A stretch of DNA of 64,000 nucleotides from Diabrotica undecimpunctata (lineage: Eukaryota; Arthropoda; Insecta; Coleoptera; Chrysomelidae): NCBI RefSeq assembly GCF_040954645.1, contig NC_092806.1, forward strand, positions 80,076,641-80,140,640, read 5' to 3'. The notes under the pieces are model-generated. The model saw nothing but the letters and a program-made list of their open reading frames with translations. It did no database searches and had not been told where the DNA came from. Below are positions 24,692 through 35,442 of this stretch, one piece after another. The first letter of the stretch is position 1, and every line of letters starts with the position of its first letter. Made by a program: the position numbers and the translations under genes.

Positions 24692-24862
24692 ATTAATATT
24701 TAAATGGGAATAAGTCACAATTAAAGGTTAAAGTAAGTTTATTGACGTTTAAATTTTCACTTTGGAATTTTTTTTTTTCAAAATCGTTCGAAGTGGAAAT
24801 TGAAACGTCAATAAACTTACTTTAACCTTTAGTTGTGGTTTATTTCCATTTAAATATTAATT
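24692..24862. repeat. Foldback repeat with 72-bp arms
   Basis: 24692-24763 and 24791-24862 are inverted copies with a few mismatches (arm core AAAGGTTAAAGTAAGTTTAT), separated by 27 T-rich bases. It would form a long hairpin. It could be a miniature foldback transposon; the outer ends are both near ATTAATATTTAAAT. Confidence 0.85.
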
Positions 24863-24887
24863 ACTTTAAAATGCCGCAAGAAAATAG

Positions 24888-25087
24888 CTTCAGAACAATT
24901 CAATATGATCACTCTAAGAATGTTTTCTGTATATTTTACTAGTGATGATTTTGAAAGAGATTTTATGGCAGAATTATTAGAATATGTCAGCAAGAATATA
25001 AGAATTTTGAAAAAGGATTTAGTACCTTCCCTTATATCAAACAGATTAAAGGAATACTCCAGTCGTCAGAGACGAAAATGGCACTGA
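24888..25087 (+). pseudogene. THAP-type zinc-finger remnant
   Basis: FTSDDFERDFMAELLEY followed by ILKKDLVPSL matches the C-terminal half of a THAP DNA-binding domain (HFT.DDFERDL..ELL.....LK..AVPS). At the positions where the CxxH zinc ligands should be, the sequence reads MFSVYF, so Cys and His appear lost. THAP domains occur in P-element-like transposases and their host descendants; no transposase core is visible here. Confidence 0.55.
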
Positions 25088-25104
25088 ACCCCTAAAAAGC
25101 ATAC

Positions 25105-25295
25105 TTCTTCTTCTTCAAGTGCCGTCTCCATCAATGGAGGTTAGCGGATATGGTGGCAAACGTTTGTCTATCTTCAGCTGTTCTTAAGAGTTCCTCAAAT
25201 CCAAGTCCTGTCCAGTTTCTGATATTACGTAACCAGGACAATTTTTTTCTTCCAATTCCTCGCTTTCCTTCTATTTTGCCTTTTATTATCAACTG
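25105..25295 (-). pseudogene. RTE-type 3' fragment
   Basis: Minus strand: KIEGKRGIGRKKLSWLRNIR and a following RTAEDR, the conserved C-terminus of RTE-like RTs, ending at a CTTCTTCTTCTTC (plus-strand) tail at 25106. It resembles the fragment at 21560-22020. Confidence 0.65.
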
Positions 25296-25429
25296 AGGGA
25301 TAATAAAAGGCAAAAAGCATACGAACAAGCTGAATTTTGCCAAGAATATTAATTGTGGAATTTTAAAAAAGATGCAAAAAAAGTTTGCCACTTTTACCCC
25401 CGTAGTTTCCCTTAAAACCCCCACGTAGG

Positions 25430-26733
25430 GGGGGGGCGCAAAACAATCGATTTAGCAAGAATCTGTACACCGTAGAAAAAATGTTTCAAATAAAAAATGT
25501 AGCTGAGATAATTTTAAACAAAAATTTTTATTAGCACTTTTTTGTAGAATGAACCGTTCTCTTAAAAACAACGCTTGAAGCGACCTTCGATTTTGAATGT
25601 CAGTTACGGGTGCGCAGTTAATGTTCAATAAAATCTGTATCAGCTCGACGGTAAAAATTTGATATCTTTTGATTCAAGAGTCCTATCGACAAAAATCAAG
25701 ATGCATTTTAATGGTAAAGAATTCGGCTTTCGTATGCAATTTTTGTATTTGCCGCATACAAACTCAGATTTTATAAAGGTGTTAAATAAATAGACGTGGC
25801 GTCATTTTTGCCATTTTTTATAATTCTCGTGAGATCAATACAATCTATACCTTTCATTGACTGGCCACTATAAAGTTTCGATTACTAGAGCCTAACCTTT
25901 AAAACCTATAGCATGGAATTTTAGTTTTGAGTTTTGGCAACAAATATGAGGCATCTGAAATACGCTTAAAAAACGCTGGATTTAAAGTTTTACATAAACG
26001 ATCTAAACATTAAAAACTCTTTTTTTAAAAACACTAGTACTTACGTTTTTCAAAAGAACCAAACTTCTACTATAATCTACATCCAAAACCATCTTCTTCA
26101 AACCATCAAACGTACCTACGTATACTTGTTTTACATATACAAAAGATGGTGAGACCTTACACACATTCTTGCATTATAACCAAACCATCAAACGTTCCTA
26201 CGTACCTTACATTAATTCTGACATTATGACCAAACCATCTGGCACCTATCAGTCATCGTAAAAATATACTCCTTCAATATGTCGCTTGGAAAGTTTAGAA
26301 CTTGGATTTGAGGTTCGAATCTGTTTGTAAATGCCCCTTTGTCCGCTTCTTGTCGTTCGACGATAATAGGTTTAATAAAATTGAAGTTGTGGAGTAAAAG
26401 TGTTGATTTATTGACAGCTACTGGTAATTACACAATATGATGTTCGTTAGGTAACTACTTATGATTGACTGTACTCAAATGAACTCAAATCCCCAATTTA
26501 TAATCTCACAAATATTTCATACCTAAGCATCGAGGTTATTGCTTCCTATCATACCATACCAACAAACTTTGCTTACACTACAATTTAATCTACGCCTTAA
26601 TTGCGACACTTAGGAAGTTCAATTAGAAAATATATTATTCAGCAATTTATTTAGTTGTAGGTAAATGAACTAATTATTAAAATATTATACGAAGTGGTTT
26701 TACAATGTCACTTATAATTTGATTATTTAGAAT
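25430..26733. other. No gene seen; includes short direct repeats, possible BEL 3' region
   Basis: No supported frame. AAACCATCAAACGT followed by CCTACGTA occurs twice (about 26103 and 26185). The stretch next to 26734 could be the 3' UTR or LTR of the BEL element, but with no second LTR in view this cannot be tested by comparison. Confidence 0.4.
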
Positions 26734-28523
26734 TTATGTTTCAGCTAAACTATCTAATTCAAATCTAAGCTCATTAAGTGAAACTGATCTAGGAGGGGCT
26801 TTCTTTAAAGTACTACTTAAATTTGGTTGTGATAAAGTATGTCTTCGAGGCGCTGGATGAGGTTGGATGCAAGAACCTTGATGCCTTTGTTTTCCGGCTC
26901 TCTTGGAGTTTCGAAAATATCTGACTACCTTCCATGTAATGACAATCAACATAACAATGAATAAAGTGACTAGTCCCGTGGTTAAATGAGGAATCCACTG
27001 ATGGTTAGCAATGGTTTTCCACGTGTGTTCGGATATATCTTGGTCAAACTGCTCTTATGTTTGGGAATGTTGTTCTGCCTTATGATTGGCCTCTGCATAA
27101 GCTCTTCAATGGGACTGACGGGAGTTTTTAAATAGCTTCCAATTGCTGTTTCCAATCCGTTACTGGATGTGAGTAACGTTATGTTTCGAGTCTGAGCAAC
27201 GCATTTTGGGGACAGTTTTATAAAACTCGTTTGATCGATTATATGTTCAGATCGAGAACCATCGCACATTATAGCTAAATTTATCGCGTATGGTGGAATG
27301 ACTAACTACAGGTTCGGTGTACTCATTTTCAACCAACTGGCTTCCTTTATTGTGTATTCTATTATATTGCAAGTGGTATTAGTAGTTCTATCATATAATT
27401 CATTTAAGATACAGTTTGGCTGAGTATCCATATTAATGATTCCCATTGGTGAACATGCCAACTCTCCTTTGTTTAATTCTATACACCTTCCTTTATCTTC
27501 ATATGTCACTTCAAAATAATGTAAGTTATTGTAATCAACTGCAAGTATATTCCTTGGGACCAACAACGAGCGCACAACACCACCTCTCACCGACAACGGA
27601 AGAGCTGTGACTCTCAGTAGGTTGTATCTAGTGTTGTCAATTATTAGGAAATAGCCAATAATGACGACGTCTCCTTTTTCATTTTGTACGACCGTATCTA
27701 TTATTGGCTGCCTTCTTATATCTACTCCTTGTGGAAGGAACCTTGTAGCATTCGAAATGATTGACTCTATTTGTCCAGGTTTTATAATATCTATGAAGTG
27801 TCCATGATTGTAATGAAGATTTAATATTTTTTCGTATGTGTTCGAATATTCTTTTGCATATTCCATTGCACGGTTATAAGTCGTTTCCACTTTAAGTCGT
27901 ATGTACTCTTTCTCTAATGTGTCAGCTCTATATGAGACATCACTTAGTCCCTTAGACATTTCCTTAGTTCCGTTTATCAGTGCTTCTCGGAACCTATTTA
28001 GATGTCCGTTTATTCTTTCTTCTGTAGAGTTAATCGAGGCTATTGTTTGTAACATCAGCTTCGTCTGATGTTTTGAATTTTTTATTAGATCCTTCTGATT
28101 TTCGTCCAAAGAATCTATGTCCCTGTATACTTCATCATTTACCCCAAATACTGATGTGAGGACTGTTCCTAGAAGACCCCTCTTCGGCCTTCTTTTGACT
28201 TCCAGATCTAAAGCTCGACTTATCATTTTTGCTCGTTCTTGTTCCTCTTTTAGCTGGCTCAATAAGGAATCACAATTTATTATATTGCTTGTCTTACACA
28301 TATCTTCCAGCGTTTTTACCATTGAATCTATCGTTTGTTCACCATCTAAAATTTTTTTCTTTTCTAGATAAGTTTTTATTCTAAATAACCCGCGATCTAT
28401 GTATACATCGCTTAGATGCTCTGAATATAATCCGGGGGATGGGGTATAAATTTTGTACAAATCTGCATTTGATGGCTTCAAAAATACTAAAAATAGGATG
28501 CAAAACATAAATTTTCTCCACAT
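26734..28523 (-). pseudogene. env: Envelope-like (F-type fusion glycoprotein-like) region of the BEL element
   Basis: From the ATG at 28523 a hydrophobic signal-like stretch follows (FMFCILFLVFLKPSNA). Near 28174-28195 a basic RRPKRG motif precedes a Gly/Leu-rich segment, the layout of a furin site and fusion peptide in insect errantivirus and baculovirus F proteins. A coiled-coil region follows, and several N-x-S/T sites are present. The frame stops at 27306; similarity resumes in other frames at 27269-26982 and 26998-26734, the last with a single membrane span (about 26980-26915) and a cytoplasmic tail. It is therefore broken by a stop and frame changes and is not a working glycoprotein. 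It is continuous with the integrase frame rather than separate. Confidence 0.75.
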
Positions 28524-29913
28524 ACTACGTGCTCTATTTGTCTTTCGTGATGTTGGCTCTCGTACTATTGGTATTAACTTGTGTATAGGACGAGTAGTTA
28601 CTTTTCCGTTCGCTTTTTGAACTGTTGCAACTCTTGTTAAACCTTCAGCTCTGGGATGTGTTTCGATTATCTTCGCTAGTGGCCATTTCCCCGGCGAGGT
28701 GTCATCCCCCTTTATTATCACCACTTCTTCTTTTTCTAGGTTTTTTACGGGTTTTTGCCACTTATATCGCTGTTGTAGATTTGACAAGTAGTCATGTCTC
28801 CAACTGTTCCAAAAATCTCTTTTTACTTTTTCTAACTGCCTCCACCTTTGTGGCATATTCGTGTATGTACTCAACTCTTCCTCCCTATTTGGCGAAATTA
28901 GTTCTCTCCCAATTAAAAGGTGTCCTGGGGTTATTATTATTCTGTTCTCCGTATCAGCGCATAAAGGTCGGGAATTCATGCAAGCCTCTATTTGAGCTAG
29001 CACTGTGCTTAGCTCTTCGTATGTTAACGAACTATCCCCAATTACTCTCTTCAAGTGATATTTCATAATTTTAACAGCACTTTCCCATAAACCTCCAAAA
29101 TGTGGCCCATAGGCTGGTATAAAGTGCCAATGTGTTCCTAATGTTGTTAAGGAGTCTGTTAATGATGTCTTCACTTTCTCACTATTTTGGAATAACAGGT
29201 TTGCTGCTCCTACAAAATTTGTTCCATTGTCACTGTATATATGACTGCACTGTCCCCTTCTTGAAGTAAATCTTTTAAATGCAGCTACAAATGCATCCGT
29301 TTTCATATCGCTTACTACTTCGAGATGTACAGCTTTTGTGGCTAGGCATACAAATACTGCTATATATCCTTTATAGCTCTTGTACCCTCTTCCTTTGGTT
29401 GCTCTTATTTTGATTGGTCCGGCGTAGTCTACACCAGTATTTGCAAACGGATGAGCTTGGTTTACCCTCGCTCTTGGTAAACTTCCCATTAATTGTTGAG
29501 CCGTTTCGGCCTTGTATCTTTTACATTTAACACAAGTGTTTATTTCTTCTCGCTCTACTCTTTTTCCGTGCGTGATCCAAAATCTTTTCTTTATGTAGTG
29601 CAGAGTTTGTTGTAGGCCTCCATGCAACGTTTCTGTATGGCAATGTTGTATTATTAGTTTACTTAATTTGCTTTTGTGAGGTATTATTAAGGGATGCTTT
29701 TCATCATGTGTTAAGTCTGAGTTCTTAAGTCTCCCTGTTACCCGTAATATGCTATGGTTATCCACATAGGGTAGTAAGTTTAGTAGTTTACTTCTCCCGT
29801 TAAGTGGTTTTCCACTCTTTAGCGTTTTTATCTCTTCTGCATAATATAATTCTTGAGTATTCTTTATTACTCTTTGCAAGGTATTTTCTAATTCGTGGAC
29901 GGTGAGTTGTTCA
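28524..29913 (-). pseudogene. pol: BEL/Pao integrase
   Basis: After the gypsy insertion point the frame continues: a HHCC-type zinc domain (HCHTETLHGG, CVKCKRYK), then the catalytic core with GVDYAGPI (first Asp), IYSDNGTNF (second Asp), and the FGGLWESAVK block with the Glu. The C-terminal region has HLLIGREL and PLAKIIETHPR, both characteristic of BEL/Pao integrases. This part is open through 28524 and runs in frame into the envelope-like region. The element as a whole is broken. Confidence 0.9.
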
Positions 29914-29918
29914 TGTTC

Positions 29919-30116
29919 TGTAATATATGTTATATAAATGCTATATGTAAAGGTGGCTGAAGTCCTAAAAGGTAATGGTAATGACAGTTACCTGTTAGGA
30001 CAGTTGTCATCTAGAGGTCAGAGGTTATTAATATACATGTGATGTGTTATGTTTTTCTTGAATAAACAGCTATACTACTAAAGATATCTAATCGTTATTT
30101 TAAGTTATATCTTACA
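29919..30116 (+). repeat. 5' LTR of the inner gypsy element
   Basis: 198 bp, TGTAATATAT...TCTTACA. It contains AATAAA (30061-30066) as a likely poly(A) signal. Confidence 0.95.
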
Positions 30117-30134
30117 TGGTGTCAGGTCGGGCCG
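30117..30134 (+). other. Primer-binding site and polymorphic tRNA match
   Basis: TGGTGTCAGGTCGGGCCG directly after the LTR, in the expected position for tRNA priming. The tRNA was not identified. Confidence 0.6.
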
Positions 30135-30171
30135 GGGTTTAATCGAGTAGTGAGTTGTGTCTAGAAGAAAA

Positions 30172-30445
30172 ATGGAAAATCAATTTAAACCCCCAGAACC
30201 CCTTGTATTAGATGATGGCAATTTGGCGGCAAACTGGAGGAGGTTCTCTCAAAAATTTAACCTCTACATGGACGCCATCGATTTAGAAGATAAGCCTGAG
30301 AAAAAGAGACTGGCCACATTCTTAAGTTTACTGGGAGATGATGGATTAGAATTGTTCAACACTTTCACATTTAATGTAGGAGATGATAAAAAGTTGCAAC
30401 CTGTCTTGGATAAATTTGAAGAGTATTGCTCCCATAAGTCTAACG
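30172..30445 (+). pseudogene. gag: Inner gypsy Gag, N-terminal part
   Basis: The ATG at 30172 opens a frame beginning MENQFKPPEPL, with NLAANWRRFSQKFNLYMDA, typical of gag of insect gypsy elements with a short capsid protein. The frame runs into the inserted TIR transposon at 30446 and continues after it at 31572-31580. The protein would form the particle; this copy is split by the insertion. Confidence 0.8.
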
Positions 30446-31571
30446 GGTAATTATTTAGTAAGCCGGAACGCCTCAAAAATGCCAAATTTTTTGTGGACTT
30501 AGCCGAAAAAGTGAAAAAAAAACCTCAAATTTTAATGTTTTCTTTGCTTTAAACTAGTAAAAGTGCCCAAATAATCAAAAATACAGAAAAAATAACAAAA
30601 AAAGTAGTATGAATAAAAAAAAATTACATAAAAAGCAAAGAAAAGTATATATACATGTCTTAATAAAAAAACGTAACTAAAACATATTAAATCTCACTGT
30701 TTTTTACTGTTAAATTATGAAAAAATGGGTAAAATTGTTTAAAATAATCAAGATTTTTAATATTTCAAAACAATATGGCGGCCATGCGCAAGAAGTTAAA
30801 TTTTATGTACTTTTGACATTGTTGCCAGTTTTAACCTTTAAAAGATCTAAAAATTTCATGAAAATTACCTTAAAACAGGTGGATACAATCTTAATAACCA
30901 CGTGCAAAACGAGTACCCGTTAACCATCGTCTTATTTTATTATTAAAAATGTAAACCAATAAACCAAATCTAACCTAACACTGGTAAAAAAAAGCAGTAA
31001 TATAAATAAATAAAATGTTATATAATTAAAAATCAAAATTTTTATATTTCATAAGAAAACATGAAATTAAAACTAAACCAACGTAACCAAATCTAACCTA
31101 ACGCTGGTAAAAAAGCAGTAATAATAAAATTTTATCAAAATTTTTATTGTTCATAAGAAAACGTGATAATAAACGTATAGTAACGTAACCAAATCTAAAC
31201 TGACCCTTGTAAAAAAGCTATACTTTTCAGATAAAAGTAGGTAATAATTGATAAACTTTACGTTTTAGGTAAATTTTTATTTTTCAGTAGAAAACATAAT
31301 TTTGAATAACTATGGCAACACTGGTTAAAATTACCCTTCTTGATCATAAGAAACAGTTGTCATTCCTGTCATTACTTGTTGTTTCATGGTAAATAATGGC
31401 GAATAATGGCGGTGGCTTTTAAAAATCGGGCATATTTTAAATCGGAATTACATAAAAAAGAACGCTTTGCACCGAATAAAAATCATTGCACAATCATTAG
31501 TAAGTGAAGGAGAATTCATTGATATAAATTTCATCTCCGTAGACACGGTTCCGGTTTATTAAACTAGTACC
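30446..31571. mobile_element. 1126-bp non-autonomous TIR transposon in gag, 8-bp TSD
   Basis: Flanked by GTCTAACG at 30438-30445 and 31572-31579. The ends are inverted: GGTAATTATTTAGTAAGCCG at the left, and the right end read inverted starts GGTACTAGTTTAATAAACCG. No transposase frame is present. The interior has about 100-bp imperfect tandem units around AACCAAATCTAACCTAAC.CTGG (30960-31220). An 8-bp duplication with GG-starting ends fits Merlin- or Mutator-like groups, but I cannot assign it. Confidence 0.85.
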
Positions 31572-32250
31572 GTCTAACGTAATTTATGAGCGGTTTAAGT
31601 TCAACAGCATTGTCCAAAAAGAGGGGCAACATTTTGATAGTTTCGTGACTGAGTTAAAGAAAGCAGTGAAAATGACTGAGTATAAAGATCAGGACGACAT
31701 GGTTAGAGATAGAATTGTTATTGGAATAAAAGACAAACAAACACAAGAAAGTCTCCTAAGAGAATCCAAGCTGACATTACAAAAGGCTATTACAACATGT
31801 AGACTAAGTGAAAGCAGTAAAATCCAAGCAAAAGTGTTTACAGCTGAATCAACAGTGGATGCAGTGAGGTCAAATAGAGGTACATCACAAAAAGTCTGCA
31901 GTTATTGTGGGTTCAAACATCGAGGAAGAAAGTGTCCAGCATATGGCAAAACTTGTGCCCGTTGCCAGGGTAGAAACCATTTTGCTGGAGTGTGTAGTAA
32001 GAGCACCAACGGTCTGAAGAAAAGAGAGTCGGTGAGCAGGAAGGGAGTACATGAAGTAAAAAACCAACATAGTGGTAGTGAAAGTGATGATAGTGAGTTG
32101 TTTATCAATTGTGTCAAAACTGTAGGTTTATTGAAATCTGGAAGTTCTCAGAATGTCTGGAAGCAGAAAGTTCAGGTAAAAAATTGCATAGTAGAATTTA
32201 AGTTAGATACTGGTGCAGAAGTAAATGTTCTGCCTCTTGAGTATATTTAA
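31572..32250 (+). pseudogene. gag: Inner gypsy Gag C-terminus and protease start
   Basis: Gag resumes with YERFKFNSIVQ and QHFDSFVTELKK. Two zinc-knuckle-like motifs follow (CSYCGFKHRGRKC, CARCQGRNHFAGVC), then the aspartic protease motif LDTGAEVNVLPL. The frame ends at a TAA (32248-32250) inside the protease, while similarity continues downstream in the same frame, so this is a nonsense change in a single gag-pol frame. Confidence 0.85.
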
Positions 32251-33600
32251 AATCTTGGTATAAAAAAAATAAATAAAAGTAATGTTACAATAGTTTCTTA
32301 TGGTAATGATGATTTTAAAATAAAACCTGTTGGAGAAATTATAATTAATTGCAAGGTAGAGACTGCATCTTCAGATATTAAATTTATTGTTGTTGATGTT
32401 CAGAACCAAGTACCTTTGTTGGGGTTAGATGCTTGTATTAGTCTCAATCTCATTAAGCGAGTAGGAAGTTTAGATGTAGACTTCAAAACTATGGCTAAAG
32501 TTGTAGAGGCATATCCCACAGTTTTTCAGGGGCTTGGACAATTCCCTAATGATTATCACATTTCATTGACAGAAGGTGCAGTTCCTCATGTTCAACCAGT
32601 TCGTAGGGTTCCTCATGCATTACATAAGAAATTAAAAGATAAATTAAAACAACTAGAAAATGAGTGTATTATCAGAAAGGTAGAGAAACCCACAGAGTGG
32701 TTAAACCCACTTGTAATTGTGGAAAAGAAAAACAAGGATTTAAGGTTGTGCTTAGACCCTAAGTACCCGAACAAAGCTATTAAAAGAGAGTACTTTTTGA
32801 TACCCACAGCAGATGAAATTGCTGCAAAATTGTGTAACAAAGAGTATTTTTCAGTTCTGGATATGAAAGATGGGTACTTTCAAATTAAACTTGATGATCA
32901 GAGTGCAGATTATTGTACTTTTGGCACTCCTTTCGGTAGGTATCAATTTTGTCGTTTACCTTTTGGAATATGCTCAGCCCCAGAAGTCTTTCAAAGAAAG
33001 AACTATGAAATATTTGGTGACATTGAAGGTGTTGGTCTATATTTTAATGATTTGATTATTACAGGTGCTAATGAAGCAGAGCATGACCAAAACCTTCGCC
33101 TTGTACTAGAACAGGCCCTAAAGCACAACCTTAGATTCAATAAGGAAAAAATTCAATTCAAGTTAAGTAGTGTTAAATTTTTAGGTCAGATTTATTCCAA
33201 ACAAGGTGTTGAATTAAATCAAGTATATGTAAAACCTATTCTAGAAATGCCAACACCTGATAATAAATCTGATCTGATGAGACTATTGGGGATGGCAAAG
33301 TTTTTGGGCAAATTTGTACCTAACATGTCAAAAGTCACAGCCCCATTAAGAGAACTAACAAAATTAGATGTCCCTTGGCACTGGACTGGTATTCATGATA
33401 AATCTTTGTTTCAATTAAAACATTTGCTAACAGCATCACCAGTGCTAACATTTTTTGACCCATCTAAAGAAATAGAAATTGAAACTGATGCCAGTAAAGA
33501 TGGGTTAGGCGCTTGTTTGCTGCAAGGTGGCCATCCAGTGGCCTTTGCATCTAGGAGCTTAAGCACAACTGAGCAAAAATATGCTCAGATTGAGAAATAA
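32251..33600 (+). pseudogene. pol: Inner gypsy Pol: protease end, RT, start of RNase H
   Basis: In the same frame as gag after the TAA. LLGLDACISLNLI closes the protease. RT follows, with LRLCLDPKYPNKAI, SVLDMKDGYFQIKL, LPFGICSAPEVFQ and an active-site block reading YFNDLII in place of the usual YxDD. RNase H begins with IETDASKDGLGA. A TAA at 33598-33600 interrupts RNase H. The changed RT active site and the stop make this copy non-functional. Confidence 0.85.
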
Positions 33601-35229
33601 ATGTTAGGAATAGTTTTTGCTTTTCAAAAATTTCATTATTTTGTGTATGGTCACAATGTGCCTGTTAGTTGTGATCACAAACCTCTAGAATCAATAGTTC
33701 GTAAAGATATATGTGCATTATCTCTACGTTTGCAAAGAATGCGTTTACGGCTATTGCATTATGACTTAAATGTAGTATATAAACCTGGAAAGTATCTGTA
33801 TATTGCAGATACATTATCTCGGGCATTTTTACAAGAAGGAGGTCTGAAGTCAGATGCTGAATTTCAGTTTGCAGTTCATGCTGTAGTAAATAATGTTTCT
33901 ATGTCTGATACTAGAAAATCAGAGTTTAGAATAGAAACCCAAAAAGATGAGCAATTGCAAACTGTTATAAACCTGTGCATACAGGGATGGCCAGAACACA
34001 AGCGTGATGTTCCACAGATAGTTAATAATTTTTTTAAGCTCAGAGACAACTTATGTGTCTGTGATAACTTGTTATTTTATGGGAATAAAATTGTTGCTCC
34101 TAAAAGCTTAAGATCTGAAATGTTAAGGCTGGTACATGAGGGTCATATTGGCATTGAAAAATCAAAAGCTAGAGCCAGGCAAATTTTTTACTGGCCAGGA
34201 ATGAGCTCTGATATAGAGACTTATATAAAAAGATGTAAATCTTGTGAAAAGTTTAGATCGAAGCAACAAAGGGAAACATTATGTCCATACCCTTTACCAG
34301 AATATCCATGGGAAAGAATTGGCATTGACATTTTTACATGTTATGGTACAAGTTATCTAGTAGCTTATGATTCTTTTTCAAATTGGATAGAGCTTCACTC
34401 TATAAAAGACAAATCTGTTTTTTCTGTCATTAAAGTTTTAAAGTCAATGCTTGCTATACATGGTTCACCAGCTTATATATGCTGTGATAATGTTCCTTTC
34501 AATAGCTATCATTTTAAAAACTTTGCTACAGAATGGAATTTTCAAATTAAGTTTAGAAGTCCCAATTATCCGCGGTCAAATGGGCTTGCTGAGAAAGGTG
34601 TAGCAATTGCTAAGAGTATTGTTAAAAAGTCTATTGATGATAGGTCTGATGTTGAATCAGCATTATTACAATATAGGAATTCACCCCTTAAACACATTGG
34701 TTATACTCCTTCACAGCTCTTAATGAGTAGACACTGTAGAACTAAATTACCTATTGATCAAGATATGTTAAAACCAGCTTTATGCATAAATGTGAAAGGA
34801 AAATTAAGTAAAAGGAGAAATGTGTATGTCAGAGACTATAACCAAGGTGTTAAGGATTTAGAGTCGTTAGAACCTGAGACAGATGTTGTTATGTACAATC
34901 AATGTCAAAAGAGGTGGGAACCAGCCCAAATAGTATCGCAGCATGAGGCCCCAAGGTCTTATATCTTGAGAGATGAGCATAATAATATTGTCCGTCGCAA
35001 TAGAGTAGATATTAGAGAATCCCTAAATAGATTTAAGTCACAACCAACTATAATACTTACGAATACAAGTGATGTAGATTTAGATCAAGAACCCTCATCC
35101 TCAACACAGACAACAGAGGCAGAGTTGCCCACCTCTACTGACATACAAAATAATGTCACTGAACAAGCAGATAATTATAGAACTAAATCAGGTAGAGTTG
35201 TTACACCACCTTTAAAACTGAATTTGTAA
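33601..35229 (+). pseudogene. pol: Inner gypsy Pol: RNase H end and integrase
   Basis: 542 open codons in the same frame as the upstream part. CDHKPLESI and ADTLSRA close RNase H. Integrase follows: HEGHIGIEKSKARAR and CKSCEKFRS (HHCC), then GIDIF (Asp), CCDNVPF (Asp) and SNGLAEKGV (Glu). The tail is acidic and Ser/Thr-rich, with KSGRVVTPP near the end, common in gypsy elements of the Mag/Gmr group. Confidence 0.88.
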
Positions 35230-35230
35230 A

Positions 35231-35240
35231 AAGGGGGAGA
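35231..35240 (+). other. Polypurine tract
   Basis: AAGGGGGAGA directly before the 3' LTR, the usual plus-strand primer position. Confidence 0.7.
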
Positions 35241-35438
35241 TGTAATATGTGTTATATAAATGCTATATGTAAAGGTGGCTGAAGTCCTAAAAGGTAATGG
35301 TAATGACAGTTACCTGTTAGGACAGTTGTCATCTAGAGGTCAGAGGTTATTGATATACATGTGATGTGTTATGTTTTTCTCGAATAAACAGCTATACTAC
35401 TAAAGATATCTAATCGTTATTTTAAGTCATATCTTACA
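35241..35438 (+). repeat. 3' LTR of the inner gypsy element
   Basis: 198 bp; four transitions relative to 29919-30116 were seen. Confidence 0.95.
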
Positions 35439-35442
35439 TGTT

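Larger units (their letters stand above)
29919..35438 (+). mobile_element. Gypsy-type LTR retrotransposon inside BEL, TSD TGTTC
   Basis: 198-bp LTRs at 29919-30116 and 35241-35438 differ at about four positions. TGTTC flanks both sides (29914-29918, 35439-35443). A TGGTGTCAGGTCGGG primer-binding-site-like sequence directly follows the 5' LTR, and AAAAAGGGGGAGA precedes the 3' LTR. Gag and pol share one frame but carry a transposon insertion and two in-frame stops. Confidence 0.95.
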
